Shown here piece after piece: positions 1-14,500 of a DNA stretch of 64,000 bases (positions within the stretch are counted from its first letter, which is position 1; every line of letters starts with the position of its first letter). A model generated the notes under the pieces. The model did not search any database, was not told the origin of the DNA, and saw only the letters and a list, made by a program, of their open reading frames with translations. The DNA is from Ziziphus jujuba (lineage: Eukaryota; Streptophyta; Magnoliopsida; Rosales; Rhamnaceae): assembly GCF_031755915.1 (NCBI RefSeq), contig NC_083382.1:13545001-13609000 (forward strand), in the 5' to 3' direction. The position numbers and the translations under genes are program-made.

Positions 1-2347
1 ATAAAATAAATTTTATAGCAAATTTGCTACTTGATCTCCATTATAAATTAGCTCATTTAATAAATTATTTATATTTATAATTATAAAATGATAAATTAGA
101 TTTTATTCAAACCGTGTAACTTATTATAGAATTTATTAGGTTTTTATGTAAAATTTAATTTAACAATATTCAAAAAATAATAATTAAAAACAATAAAAAT
201 GTGAATAGAACCTCACCACTTCATTTCAAAAAAAAAAAAAAAACAAAAGGCATAAACACTTATTAGTTATTATTATTAATTTTTTCTCTATGTAACAATA
301 ATTTTCAGGTAACACTAATTTTTAGGTAATTACAAATACACCATGTGAAATGTCACAGCAATTAGCTTTTTCATCGTATCAAAGATCAAACATTAATGTT
401 ATAGTGTTTGAAAAGTTCATAGGATGTCATCAAAAAATTTTTTTTTTAATTATGTTTTTCATTATTAAATTTGAATCAAAATTTAAAGCAATTTTTACCT
501 TCGTACTTTATTGTTTATTGTTTACGTTCTCTTTCTATTTTAATCAATTTTGCTCTTAAAGAAAAATTATAATTTAAACCTATATTGCTTTAAAAATAAT
601 TTGAGTAAATTAACAGACCGGTGAAAAATTATTTAGTTTTTTTTTTCTTTTTTCCCCTTTTTAATAAATAAACCGAATCCACCTTTTGTCGTTCAAAACG
701 CCATCCACACCATATATTTATACGGAAAGATTCCAAAAAAGTAAAATAAAAAAATAAAAAATAAAAAACAAAAATAAAAAACATATAGTGGAGATGACAA
801 GTGTGCTGATCCACCAATTACAGGTCGACAAACTACACATTGTCCCTTACTTTATTATTATTTTTGCCTTGTTTTTTCTAACATATTATTATTATTTTTG
901 CTTGGCCCATGAAGCTATATAAGTTTTTATATTATTACAAAAAATAAAAATAAAAATAAAAATAAAAAAAAAGATAACTAATTATTTTCTTGTTGACAGG
1001 TGAAAACAATGCATAGTAATAAACTTTTTACATTGGAATTCATGTCCCTTGAAGTCGTAGTTGGGAGTCATGCTTTACTCATTTTAACATCTGCATGTTA
1101 TAATTTACTACTGACCGAACCCACTTCCAATTCAATTAAAGTGCAAATTTAGTAATCGCTGAAATAAAAATATAAAATAATTAAAAACAAAAACAAAAAA
1201 AATTCAAGTGCAAAATTGGTAAGCTCATAAACTTGCTCAGGATTATTGACAAAATTTAACATTAAAAAGCAAAAATAGGAATTCCAAACATCAACCTTGA
1301 GCTTTGTGCCAAAAGGCAAAGTGCTTCAAAAAGATTTTGGAAAACTGTCTCATTCTCATAAGTCCAATGATGTAGAAATTGCCCACAAGTAAACAGCTTC
1401 ATCAACAATGAGGATAAACACCAAAATCATTTAAGTCGGTATTTTTTTCATATTGCATAGTAATGATCTAAAGCTAATCAAAAACCTAAAAATAGGTCAA
1501 AAACCACTAAAAACTCGAATACCTACCAAACCTGTCATACTCATCAGAAAATATTCTAATTAACATACGACTTAGGAGAAGATAGCAACTACAGACCAAC
1601 CAGGCTATGAGGTTTAAAACCAGCACTTGTCTGTCCTACCAAGTAAAACATCACATTTGCATTAGCAGAATAATGGAGACACAGCAAATATAGGCCATTG
1701 ATAATGCACTTCTCATCAACCATCCAATCATTTAAAAGGAGAAAAGGAAAACTATACTTGTCACTTAAGATATTATCATCACACATAACTCAAAAGGATG
1801 TGCATGATAACAAAGTCATTCCAATTGTATATCAATAATACCCTTCAGTCTCTTTACATAAAATTTGAGCTCACCCTGTCCACTGAGGCGCACCAGGGAT
1901 GGAGCTAGTTGATCTCCATGGAACCGACAAGCATGTTGCATCATTTGATCACGCATCATATGGAGATCATTCATACAAGGTTTACAACTCGGTGCAAAAC
2001 AATTAGCATATTCAAATTTGTTCCACCTTGACATACCACATGTGCATGCAACTCCAGCATACCAACCTTTAAAATGTGTCCATCACAAGCGATCCCGTGT
2101 TTTTCTTTTCAACGTAACAGTGCTAAAAACGATGTAATACGAACTCATGTAGAAGCAAAACACTGGTGAAGAATAAGAGCAATATTTTCTAGCCTTGCAA
2201 AATATATTAGATTAATGCGAAACACATAATAGTTTATGCCTGTAACTGCAGTTACATACTTAAGAGTGAAACAAAGTGCATATGACAATGCCATACTTCT
2301 GTTTCAACTAAATTGAAATCTCAAATATGTCATTACAGTTTTAAGGG
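1..2347. other. AT-rich flank and SPL 3' flank, no gene recognised
   Basis: The first 1.6 kb is very AT-rich with poly(A) runs and no coding signal. Between about 1590 and 2040 the base composition is less AT-biased and short minus-strand open frames occur (1589-1786 and 1816-2034). Neither resembles a family I know, and neither has convincing splice sites linking it to the SPL gene. This part may be 3' UTR or flank of the SPL gene on the minus strand. Confidence 0.4.
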
Positions 2348-2367
2348 TGACAGAAGAGAGAGAGCAT
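2348..2367 (-). promoter_or_regulatory. miR156 target site in SPL 3' UTR
   Basis: Read on the plus strand these 20 bases equal the canonical miR156 sequence except at miRNA positions 14 (A for U) and 20 (U for C). The minus-strand transcript is therefore complementary to miR156 along nearly its whole length. The position-14 mismatch is also found in the classic SPL3 target. The site starts about 25 bases after the SPL stop codon, which is where the small SPL3/4/5 genes carry it. The expected effect, known for the family, is silencing of the transcription factor in the juvenile phase. Confidence 0.9.
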
Positions 2368-2392
2368 GTTTCGAAACCACTTGGCTCAAGTC

Positions 2393-3944
2393 TTATCTGA
2401 TCTGGAAATGCTTGTAAGTGGCATTTTCTTGGATGGATATCTGAATTCTCCCCCTATCATCAACCTTCCCACAAACAATATCTTTCAACTGAGGACTTGA
2501 ACCCTTGTGGCTTGAGCTTTCCGCAGGAGACTCTGCTGAATTCTTTCTTCGCCGTTCATTGTGTCCTGCCAAACGCCTGCGACAACTCCGTTTGGTTTCA
2601 TCAAATTCTGATAGCTCATGAAATCTGCAAGATAGCACCCTTAATTAGGATATTAAATTGAATTACTAAAACATATATTCCAATACTTGCCGAATTTTTT
2701 GGATGCTAAAATGCCAAAACAATTTTAAGTACTATGATATAAAAATCATATAGTTCACTGTATATACAGCCTGTGACTGTATTAATTTCTGTGTTTGTGA
2801 GTCCAATAGAGAATGAATATTACTTGTTATCTCTTTTGTATAAGTATTTAGCATAAGGTCCTAAATAAACTTCAAACTAGCATACATACAGTTGGATATA
2901 CCTTTATTCCAAATCAAAAGAAAAAGAATTGAGCTTCCATAGAGATTTTATGCAACTGCAGCACATCCAGAGTAAGATAACAGTAACAATACAAATCAAA
3001 ATAAATATAAATATGTCATCATAGTCACGAGAATGGGAATCTGTTTTAAGTCATAAAGTACATTTCAGTACCAGCTTGGTACGATGCAACATATAATAAT
3101 ATTATCCCTACACTGAATAAATCTTTTAACAATGTATTACTATTTAAATAAAGTAAAGAAAAAAAAAAAAAAGGAAAAAAAGAAGCAAAGAACAATTATA
3201 TGAATCTAGGAATATCTAAGGGGATCTACAAGCCAAAGGAAAATCAGCTCGACTAAACTCAAAACTCCAATTATTTGGGACCAATCGCACAAATCAACTC
3301 TTCTTTTACCATGTCAATCGATTAAATATCAAATTGATAGGAAAAGAAAGAAAAATGTTTAAAACAAACAATAAAATTCACGAATTATAAAATTCTTGCC
3401 AGAACCACAGCAGAATGAGTCACAAAAGAAAAGTCAGCTACCAAGTTAAGTAACAACTGGGAATTGCAGAATTTTGCCAAAAATCCTCAAAACTCGGAAT
3501 TTAGCAAAGCACCCAGTTGAGCAAAACAAAAAAATCAACAAAAATCACAATCACAAAAAGAATTGCCACAAAACAAGAAAGAATTGGAGCTCCTAACCTG
3601 CTGCATTGCTGGCAAAACCTTTGCCTCAAACCTCCCACAACCACAACTTGAGCCTTAGCATGAATCTCACAAACCTTATGTCTCCTATGATACTGCTTTG
3701 CATCAGTCAGATCAGCAGTACACTTCTCAGCTTGGCAACACCTCAAACCCCCAACACCACCTCCTGAGCCTTTCCTACCAGACCCACCACCACCACCACC
3801 TACAACTCCTTTTCTCTTCTTATCCTCCTCCAAGCACCCAACTTGCTCATATTCCTCATCTCTTTCTTCCTTCTTCACCACCATCACTTTCTCCTTCCCT
3901 ATCACCATTCTCTGCCTATTCCTCTCAATTTTACCCAAATCCAT
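2393..3944 (-). CDS. SPL3: Squamosa promoter-binding-like (SBP-box) transcription factor, SPL3/4/5 type
   Basis: Two coding exons, 3944-3598 and 2624-2393, join in frame across a 973-base GT-AG intron to give 192 residues. The start ATG has an in-frame TAG nine codons upstream. The N-terminal ~66 residues are Lys/Glu- and Gly-rich. The SBP domain covers about residues 67-142. It has both zinc-binding sets (the C69/C74/C91/H94 region; C110/C113/H117/C129) and the overlapping bipartite nuclear signal [17 protein letters not shown]. The intron interrupts the domain after CQQCSR, its usual place in this family. Small size, a single SBP domain, two exons and a miR156 site in the 3' UTR match the SPL3/4/5 group, which promotes flowering and phase change through GTAC-core motifs. 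Which member it is cannot be told from sequence alone. Confidence 0.95.
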
Positions 3945-5492
3945 GGAACACCCACAAAAGTAAAGCAGCTATAATAACAGAAGAACATTGAAGAATGAAA
4001 GTAAATGAAATTGGGTTCTCTTATAAAGAGCAAAGAGGAGGGAGATACTAAAGAAGTTGGGGATGTGGTGGAACTATAGTAGAAGAATAAAAAGTGAAAA
4101 AGAAGCCAGTGTGAGAGTGTGAGGACCACAACACTCACCTCCATAATTTTTCTCTCTCTTTTTTTCATTTCCTTTTTTTTTTTTTTTTTTTTTTTTCTCT
4201 TCCCTCTGCAAATAATACCACAGAGTTGATAATGAGGAATGTCAAACCCATAGTTAAAAAAATAAAAATTAAAAAACAATAATTAAAAAAGAAAAAAAAA
4301 AAAAAAAAAAAAAACCCAAAAATCCATGAAAGCACATACACACATTTTGCATACTTTTTTTGCTTTTTCATAGGAGGGAGGGACCATGAGAATTCTCGTG
4401 AGTGGTGGGGCTAACAAATTTACAGACCGTGCGTGGACAGGTCTGGGTGATGTTTGTGGAGAGGAGGGTTTCAGTGGGGTTGTGTTGAATTCAAGAATGG
4501 TGAGGTTAGGTCTGGGTCAAAACTTTGGGGTTTGAACATGGTAGGGTCTTAACCAATGGGGTTTTGAAAAGTCTGCATCTCCATTGCAGTTGATGGTGTA
4601 TAGGACTTGAATAAGAGGATCGTCTCTGTCCCTTTCAAAATTTGGTAATAGTACTATTCTTATTAACAATGGTGGGGACTAGAGGTTCTGAGTTTCTGAA
4701 CCCTTTAAAAATATATATATATATATATATATAAAATAAAAAAGCTTAGTAATCCATGGAAATGGAGAATCCAACCCAATTGTTCTGCAGAAAGCCAAAA
4801 ACCAACATGCCAAACTGCTTACTTACCAATTTTTTTTTTTAAATTATTGCAAAATCCCACAATTTTTTTTTTTTTTTTGTCAGAGAAAAATAAAATCCCG
4901 CAAATGACTACCACATCCTTTCATCATTTGTATTTGACCTATGGTATCTCACTTCATCATGCATCTCAAAAAATGACAAATGCTTAAAAAAAAAGGGACA
5001 ATTATGTCCATCAGGATAATTGTGTGGCAAATCCATTATTTTTTCCGATGATGATCTTCAATGTTAAAAAATAAATAAAATAGATATAAATATATTTTAA
5101 AAAAAAATGGCTAGTCATATGGAAAAAAACCACTAAAATATTTATAACGTATTACAACACCCTAACATTGTTATTTTAATGGCTTTTTTTTTTTTTTTTC
5201 CTATAGTATTGACAATTGATGATAACTAAGTCCAAGATTTGGTGTTAGGCCCTTCTTCAATTAATTAAATAAAAAATTGCTATTGTAATTAGTGGAATGA
5301 TCATAATATTTTTTTTACAATAATATTAAAATTGTCAAAATATTCACTAAATTTATTTAGCAAATGATATAATAATATTTAATTAATTTATATTTTTAAT
5401 TTTTTTATATATTTAAAAATTTATTTTTTTATATTTAATTTATATGAATATTTTAATTAATAATAATTTGATGAACATTTTAATATGGTGGC

Positions 5493-5523
<31 letters not shown>

Positions 5524-8500
5524 ACAACTATTATTGTGGACAAAGGCACCCGTTTCACTATTTGATAGGCAACAATCCATTGTTCACCATTCGACATGCA
5601 TAATCACGTACATTGGGTGGTGATTGATGGGCTGTTGCATTACTTGGTGAGCGATTTCGACCATTGTAGAATCTGCATTATATAAAAAGAATAAAGAATA
5701 AAAGAATGCAAAAATACGAGAGATGAGGAGATGGAATTTTGAGTGGATAATTCTATTTATACTACATTATTTTGATACTCATAGTACATTTTAATTACTT
5801 TTCAATGTTTCAAAAATATTCTTTACTAAAAAATTACAAATATTTGAAAGTACATAAACATAATAAAAATTAATTATTAATTACCAAATAGACAGCAATA
5901 AAGTTTTAGAAAAAGAAAACTTTAAAAATGGAAACAATAATGTTTAGCGATTAGAGAAAAAGATCAACAAAAATAATTAGTAAATCATTTATTTCAATTC
6001 CAAAAATGGAAATATTTAGCTTTTTTTATTATTTATTTGCTTCTTTTTTATCTAGTTTCTTATTTCTGTTTAATTTTCATTCTATCTGATCGTCCAATTA
6101 ATTATTTTCATCATATACACTTTGAAATTGTTTGATATATGTACTTCAAATGATTTGATCATGTCCGAAATATATATACCAGAGAAGATAATTGTTTGTG
6201 TAATTTGTAATGTTGTTCAGTATATATAGCCCAAACAAATTGAGCACGTCTAGGTTATGTATACCTAACTAATTCAATTATTTGTAGGTTATATAATATG
6301 GACCATGAGTGAAAATGCAGTCGACATTTTGGTGACATTATCAGTATTTCCAGATGTCAACATCGACAAAAGGGATAAAAAATATATGTTAATGTTGTCA
6401 ATAGAAATGTTAGAATTGTCGGTTAATATCGACAGTATAAGCAAATGTCGATGGAAATGTTGTAATAGGGATGGATTTCTTCAGATATTTCAAAGACTTA
6501 TCAGTAAATATTGGTGTTATCATTAATTGTCGATTTTGACAACCAAAAACTTGAAATTAACTATATGAAAAACTTAATGGAAAAGGAAATAATATATATT
6601 CCTTATCAATGTTTCTAAAAGCAAGATTCAAATTATTAATATGCATACGAAATGAAAAAAAAAAATATTCCTCAACATGTAAAGGTTTTGTTTAAAACCT
6701 AATAAATTTGAAAGAAGTACAATGTAAGAAATAGCTAGTGCCTAGATTATGTTCATTTTCAGACATACTGGGTGAGGAGAATAACCAAAACCACATCAAC
6801 ATAGGAAATAAAGGAAAGTGGGAGTATAGACAAATTTACAATATTTTGATACTAACAAGTATTGGATTTACTTTATGTACAAATTTATGATATTTGAGGA
6901 CTATTTTATTATCATTTTTATTCTAATTATTATATGTTTTTACTTTATTTTATTATATTAAATATCTAATACACAAAAATTTAAATTCCAAATCAAATAT
7001 ATATAGTTTCCATAATTTTACCGATATTTCCATCAATATTGACATTTCCATCGACATTTTCCATATAATCATATCTTTAATATTTTAATTGATACCGATA
7101 TTCTTATCAATAATCTAGATGAAAACCCAAATATACATAAAGCCATTTGGTATACATAAATTGGACGAATTATATACATCCGAATTACATATACCAAACT
7201 ATATAGTCATATTCGGGTTATATAATATAGACAAAAGAAGCCATCTAGAATACAATAATCCTAATGAATTGTATCCATCCAAATGACATATACCCAACTA
7301 TGCAATTATATCTGAGGTTGTGTAATCCGGATGAAAATATATTCATCTAGGTTATATATACCAAACTAAAATAAGAAGATGAAAAATTTAAAAGAGAAAC
7401 AGAAAAAAAAAGGAAAAGAAAGAAATACCTTTTTTAGATGAATGAATTCGAGATAGATATTGGAAGATTACAATACAGAATCTAGTCAAATAGCTTTCTC
7501 CCATTTTATTTTATTTTAATATTTTTTTGTAGAAAAATGAAACCAAAAAAAAAAAAAGAAAAGAAAAGAAGAAGCCAGAAAATCAATGGATGAGGAACAA
7601 AGAAACAAAGCTGATGAGTGAATATTCTTATAGGTTCAGACATTCTTAACTACCACACTTAAGGAAAAATATCAAGAGGGATTGTTGAAGATGAAGAAGA
7701 TTTGAGAATTAGGGTTGTGGTGTAATGAGAAGATGAAAAATTTAAAAGAGAAATAGAAAAAAAAGGAAAAGAAAGAAATACCTTTTTTAGATGAATGAAT
7801 TCGAGATAGATATTGGAAGATTACAATACAGAATCTAGTCAAATAGCTTTCTCCCATTTTATTTTATTTTAATATTTTTTTTTGTAGAAAAATGAAACCA
7901 AAAAAAGAAAAGAAAAGAAAAGAAGAAGCCAGAAAATCAATGGATGAGGAACAAAGAAACAAAGCTGATGAGTGAATATTCTTATAGGTTTAGACATTCT
8001 TAACTACCACACTTAAGGAAAAATATCAAGACGGATTGTTGAAGATGAAGAAGATTTGAGAATTAGGGTTGTGGTGTAATGTATGAATTTAATTTAAAAG
8101 GTAATTAAAGGTACTAAAACGTAGTATTTATATTTAATTACATTTAAGGATAAATTATTTGTGTAAATAATACATTAAAATAAAAATTAGTATGTGTAGA
8201 ATGTAATGTAGGCATCAAAATTTGTAGTGTGAATAAAACTACTTATTTTGGGGACAAGAAGAAAATGGTTAATTTGGCATACTACTTTAAGTTATGATCT
8301 AATTACAAAAATGACTTCGTAGTTTCAAATTTGCCTTGTACAAAATGTCAATAATATTAATTTGATGGGTATGAATGAAGTAATAAAGAAAATATAATGA
8401 TTTTTCCAAACTAAGTAGTGGAAAGATTTATGATATTTTTAAAATAAAAAAGATCATATTATATTTAGGTCAAATTTTCTAGGAGGTAAGCTATATTAAC

Positions 8501-9684
8501 GTCGTCAGCAAATGAAAGAGGGGAAGGGTGAAGCTCCAATAGTGTTGACTCTATTTTATAGAATTTAAAAAAAAAAAAAAAACTAAAATTCATCAATATT
8601 TAAGTTTTACTTTCAAGAAATTTATTTCCCATTTTAACTGTAAGAGTATTATGTTATTTTGTGTAATTGTTAGCAAAAAGCCTTTTTTGTTTGGACTTCC
8701 TTTTCGTATATTTTCATAGGTAATGAGTTGTTTATAAAGGTTTTTTTTTTCTTTTTTTTAATTTAGCTATGGAGAAGATTTTTTATACTTGTTTATAAAG
8801 TTGTTATTGTTATTGTTGTTGTTTTTTTTCAATCTAATTATCTAGACAAATCTGCCCCAAACCCCACTCAACCCACGATTCAAACCTATACATGAGGCGA
8901 CGAACCTACACATAAAAGGTATTAATGTGGGTGTTTAACCATAAAAGCTATCCTAGTTGGCGTAGTTGTTTATAAACTTATGGAGGTTATTTTACGAATA
9001 AGCAATTAATAGTTTAAAAACTTAACATAGTTTGCTTTGAAATAAATTGAATTAATTGTAATATTAATTCTAATATTAAGTATTTTCGTAAAACCAGAGG
9101 TAATTAACCAAAGGACAATTAACTTGAAAAATTTGTTCCTAAATATTTATTTCTTATTTTTCCTTTTATTCTTTTTTATGTCTTTTTCTATTTTTTGTTT
9201 CCTTTTATAGATGAAGTGTTATATTAATGAGCCATATTATTTATCATTATAGATGATAATTACCATTTTGTAAAACAAATTTTAAATAGGATATTTAATT
9301 TTATTATTTTTATTATAAAACTTTGAAAGTTTGTCCTTTAATAATAACAATTTAAATTACCATTTCACATATAGGTTACACTAGTGATTATTCACAACTA
9401 ATGACCAATAGTATTTTTTTTCATTTTTATTCCATATTACACTATTTATAATTATAAGAGTGGACTAAACTGATCTAGAAAAAATAATACCTCAGAAACA
9501 ATAATAAAAGGGATTTCATGGTGAGGCAATGCATACAAGGTAGCTTTATATTTCAATGCAGATAAAATATAGTAGTCTTAGGTTTAACCTAGCAATAAAA
9601 TAAAACCAATAAGACTACATCCGGAGGTTTTAGATTCAAATTTTTAGCATGAAATGTTGGCAAAGAAAAATAGTCCTTTTCTAA
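3945..9684. other. Intergenic region between SPL and GLR gene
   Basis: The first ~400 bases upstream of the SPL start hold long CT/poly(T) and poly(A) tracts (4141-4320) and are probably its 5' UTR and promoter. From about 4607 the sequence belongs to the left unit of the segmental duplication. From 6300 to 7380 there are degenerate short repeats of TCGACATTT/ATTTCCATCGACA type and ATATACC-rich motifs that look like old transposon remnants. 7373-8081 is a tandem duplication. No coding gene is visible. Confidence 0.6.
7373..8081. repeat. Two tandem copies of a ~354-bp unit
   Basis: 7373-7726 and 7727-8081 are direct head-to-tail copies differing by only a few substitutions (such as GAGGGATTG/GACGGATTG and GGTTCAG/GGTTTAG) and by poly(A/T) lengths. 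The high identity suggests a recent local duplication. No homologous sequence was noticed in the right segmental unit, so it probably arose after the larger duplication. Confidence 0.9.
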
Positions 9685-11270
9685 TTACGATCCTATATAT
9701 TGTAAAAGATTTCCAAACTTATAGTTCTTCAAAACATGTCTGTTTTGTCTAAGCACAAAAGTTAAGAGTAAGAGAAGTGCCAAAGCTAATGATATCCCGC
9801 TAATGAGGAATAAACCACCAAAATTTTGGAGATCAAGAGCATTGGGACTATTTGAAGAACCTTCCACATATGCATAAGTTGGTTTACTGTGAAACCAAAT
9901 AGCTTCCAACTTTGCTAACTCTCCTTCTTCTCGAAGTTTTTCAATTGCCCAAGACATGTCATGAACCAAAGATGAACCTTTACGAAACACCTAAAAAAAT
10001 ACAAGTTAATAACAAATATTTATACTTTGTATCTGCATGTGTACATATGTATATATATATATATATATATATATTCAATGCATAAGATAACAATTTGTTA
10101 TTTTTCATCATTAATATATTTATATTAATAATTTCAATATGATTCACCTACTTTATAATGATAACTCTAGCAACATAACAAGTGCAATGATAAAAATGTA
10201 GGTATCATGGAAATGCTAAAATTTTTTTGAAACTATACATATATTTTTATTATTAGTGAAAACATATAGTTTTGAATATAAAACATTAACAATTGAATTT
10301 TAATGTAATAATGCATAGATTGAAAGAGTAATACTGATTCAATATTATATATCGTGGTAAAAAATAAGAAAACCATATATGATATTGAAACTTTAGCAAA
10401 AATCATAAAAATAAAAAATATTTCATTAAGTATAGAAAAGAATTTAAGCAAATTGAACTGAAATTACAATATCATTAAGTAAACATATAGTCTACAAATG
10501 TGAAATTTTATAATTAACTTCTTAAATGCATAGCTTAGAAGATTTTATGTAATAACTTTTTGAATTTTAATACCTACTTCATAACTTTTTATTCATTTAA
10601 TTGTATATATAATTAATTTTCATAATATGTATAATTATTTTCTATGAAATTATAATTATCATTAGTTCCATGCATTTTATATTATAAATCTATTTGTTTT
10701 ATATTCAAATTTTTTTTTAAAGTTTTGTCCAAAAAGTTATTTTTTAACAATATAATTATTGTGGGAACGTTATTTCTTACTCTCCCTTATCAGTATCACC
10801 ATTATCAAACTCAGATATTATCAGAGATATTTCATCAGCTTTGTCAATATTTTCATCTATGAATAAGTGTTATATTATAGGTTGTCGCTTTTCACTATTT
10901 TAGATTTCTAGTTTTAAAGCTGTTTTGAGACGATAATCCATTCTAATTACATGTATGATTCTCATTATAAAATAGGAAAATGTTTCAAACTAAACATCTA
11001 GGAACAGCTAGTATGTCAATGTGATGTTATACTACAGGACTTTCTTTATTACCTGTACTTTCTTTATTAGTTTACATTTATAAACATGTATTAATGATTT
11101 TCTAGGTCCTATAATATTTCTCTATCCAAATCGAGTTATAGTACACATATTAGACTAATAATGCATTTTAATCTTAGCGTTTAAAGTGATTCAAAGTTAA
11201 TAAAGAAATTTTTGATGCTAAAACCATCAAATAGACTTGATGTGGTGAGATTGATTTTACATCTATATGC

Positions 11271-11316
<46 letters not shown>

Positions 11317-11482
11317 ACACACATATAGTGGTTTTCACAATAGGATATCCGAATTTTAACAAATTAATCATGAAGAACTAATTACATGCATTCTTCTCAT
11401 TAAGAGATTAACTATTTGCAATGTATCTGAATTTGTTAAATCCGATTATTTGGATGTGAAAATTTATATATATACATACATC

Positions 11483-11519
<37 letters not shown>

Positions 11520-14500
11520 CTAGGTCAGCATATATATATCCTACCTTTATAAAGTTAGGATTTCAACATCAGATAACATGTCACATCAAGTATGCCTTCC
11601 ATAGCATGCGGTTTGATGTGTATCATAATTTTATTAATGTTAAGATATCTTGACCTAGGAAGGATTATATATATATATATATATATATGATTCTTGCATG
11701 CATGATTGTTTTTAGATAAGGTCACTTACAAAGCCAAAACCATTGGAAGTAGGCATATACTGAATCATTGAGTATTCTCCAGGATATTTGGCAAGGAAGA
11801 TCTTGATGTAAGGAATCTCATCAATAATTGCAGAAACACCACCATGCTTACTTCCTTTTGATAAAGCTTTGGCATATTCTTCAGGTGAATTATATGGCTT
11901 GTACCCTTTGGAATGCAATTTATTGGTAATTCCTCCTTGAGAAGAAATTAATGAACCAAACTGGTATCCAACATAATTCTGATCTGGTTTTAATTGAATT
12001 TGTTGTATTGTCATCATTGAAGTTAAAGTTGCAGTGTAACTGGAAGTCAATATTAACACTACAAACACCCATACGATCACTATGAACTTTGAGAAGTTGC
12101 TTAACAACTTTTCCCCTACAAAGTGAGTCAACAATATATAGATCAGTTACTTTCCACCATGTTAATTAAAATTATATATACAAGTTTTTTGATAAAATAA
12201 TCATAGATGGTTCTTACTGTGAGCAAAGACAAGGGTCGAAAAGGAAAACCACAGTACAGTTCCAATTTGCTGAGACGGTGAGCCTTGGAACTCTTGGTTG
12301 ATGGGATGCTCAAATATCCAGACAATGAAACCAATTATGATAAAGAAACTAGCGGTTGTCAACCAAAAATCTAGTGAAAGTGGTTTCAAGAAAATCCACA
12401 TGTTTTTGTTTTCATTTCGTACCACCATTCCAACTCCAATTTCGGTATATGGCATTGTAAAATCAACATATGGGGATCTTTCTGACATGATAGTTGTATC
12501 CGCAACAATAGCATCATAGTTCTAGTTTATACATTTATATATACAAATATATATCAATATCCCAGCATTCAGCGAAATAGATACCAAAAATTAGGCATCA
12601 ATTATAATGCATAAACATGCACAAACTAAATTCAGAAAGTACTATTTTCAGATATTTGGAAAAATGCATTGTTTCTTTGATTGTGCAATAACTAAACATG
12701 AAAAATATCAATAAGCAAGGTGAAATAGATATCATTTTGATAGGATTTCTAGATATAGTGTAAATAAAACATACCAAATGATTGAAATTGTGAAAGAAAT
12801 CAACGTATGTCCTTGCAGTTATTGCACTGTGATTTGGAGTTGATTCCACAAACTGATAAGGAACTCGATAGGGTAAAAGCTCGATGGCAGCCTTGAATAC
12901 ATCTATACAGAATCCAGTGAATTTTGTTTCATTTGATTGATGATCATAATACACACTCACCAATTCTTTAAAACTTCTTGTTGAAGGAACACCAACTCTT
13001 AGAAGCTTTGTCCCGTTGATTCCCATCAAAGAACGAGTACCTTTTGGCGTACTTGTTGTTCCTCCAGGCCATAAAATGCCTTCAAGATCATTAGTAGATA
13101 GTAAATTTCTTTCCCTATGGGATTCTTTCCAAACTCCTACTCTCCTCTCCCCTTTGCCTATCACATTCACTATTTCAAAAGCATTCGATGATGACTTTCT
13201 TATCCCGTTTTTGAATTGAAACTCACCACTTATACCCATCATTTTACTTTTCAATATCTCTTTGAGCAGTACAGGACCATGTTCAGATGATTCAATTTTA
13301 TCAACATCAAGCAGGTTATCAGTTCCAGTTTCAGTCTTATTATCATTTCGTGGAGGAAGTTTAACCCATGCCCTCTCAACTGCTTCTGCTAAAGCCCAAA
13401 GTGAATCATATGCCCAAATACCATTTGCATTCAACTCCATTACTTCCATAAAAGGGTCTTCAATATAAATTCTCCTTCTCAATGTTGAAGTAAGATTGTA
13501 AAGATCCTTGGATTTTGGAATATAAGATTTGAAACCAATTATTCCTTGCATTGACTCAATTACAGAAGTGTCAACCACAAAATGCAATAGGTTCATAGTA
13601 GTTGCAGTCAAAAGCCAAGCATACCCTTTATTCATCATTCCTATTTTTTTTGCATTTACAACAAGTTGAGCCAAGAGACCCTGTGAGACATGAACTATGA
13701 ATACTGTACTTTGGAATGTCATAAGCTTATGGAGCTCTTCAATAATTTTCTCATCTGTGCATGGGTTGGTAATTGTCATTTTATAGATTATATTTATGTT
13801 ATTCTGATGAAATGAATAAATTATATTTGATAAAATGTCTTTCCCAAAATCTGAGTCCTCATAGATGAGTATAACATATCTCCAATTGAAAGCTTCAATT
13901 AAGGCAACTATGCCTTTAAATTGAGAAGTTTCATCTTGTGTACTTTGAACTAAAAAGGGATATTTTCTAGAGAGTAGCGGGGAAAATTCTGAGAGAGAAA
14001 TTGTAGGGATTCCAGCTTTCTCTCCTAATTCTGCTAAAAAGTTTGCTTCCATTATGGTCTGTGCGCCAATTATTGCTTCTACCTTGACTTTATCCAAAAG
14101 GTTGAGAGCTGCACCATGCAATTAAATTAATTAATTTTTCTTCTTTGATATTAATTTTACTAATTACTTAGAAATTAAAGATATCAACCAATTTGATTAT
14201 TATCATAATTTTGAGTATTGAAAAGGTAGCAATTAAAATCAAATACTTTTTCTTTTTTCTTTTTTTGAATATAATGGGGGATTGGAAGGACATAAAATAA
14301 TAATATTGGTTTCATTATTGTTATTATTATTGTTATTATTATTATTGTTGTTGTTGTTGTTGTTATTTATCATTGTTGTTGTTAACTATTACTATAGTTG
14401 TTATTGTTATTTATTATGGTTATTATTATTGTTATTATTATTATTATTGTTGTTGTTGCTACCATTGTCGTTGTTATTATTATTATTATTACTACTTGTA

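Noticed and set aside
1816..2034. 72-codon minus-strand frame with several Cys and His
   Set aside because: Looks somewhat gene-like but matches no family I know and has no evident splice link to SPL; left as flank.
3698..3991. His/Ser/Pro-rich plus-strand frame opposite SPL exon 1
   Set aside because: Antisense of the Gly-rich SPL N-terminus; no independent support.
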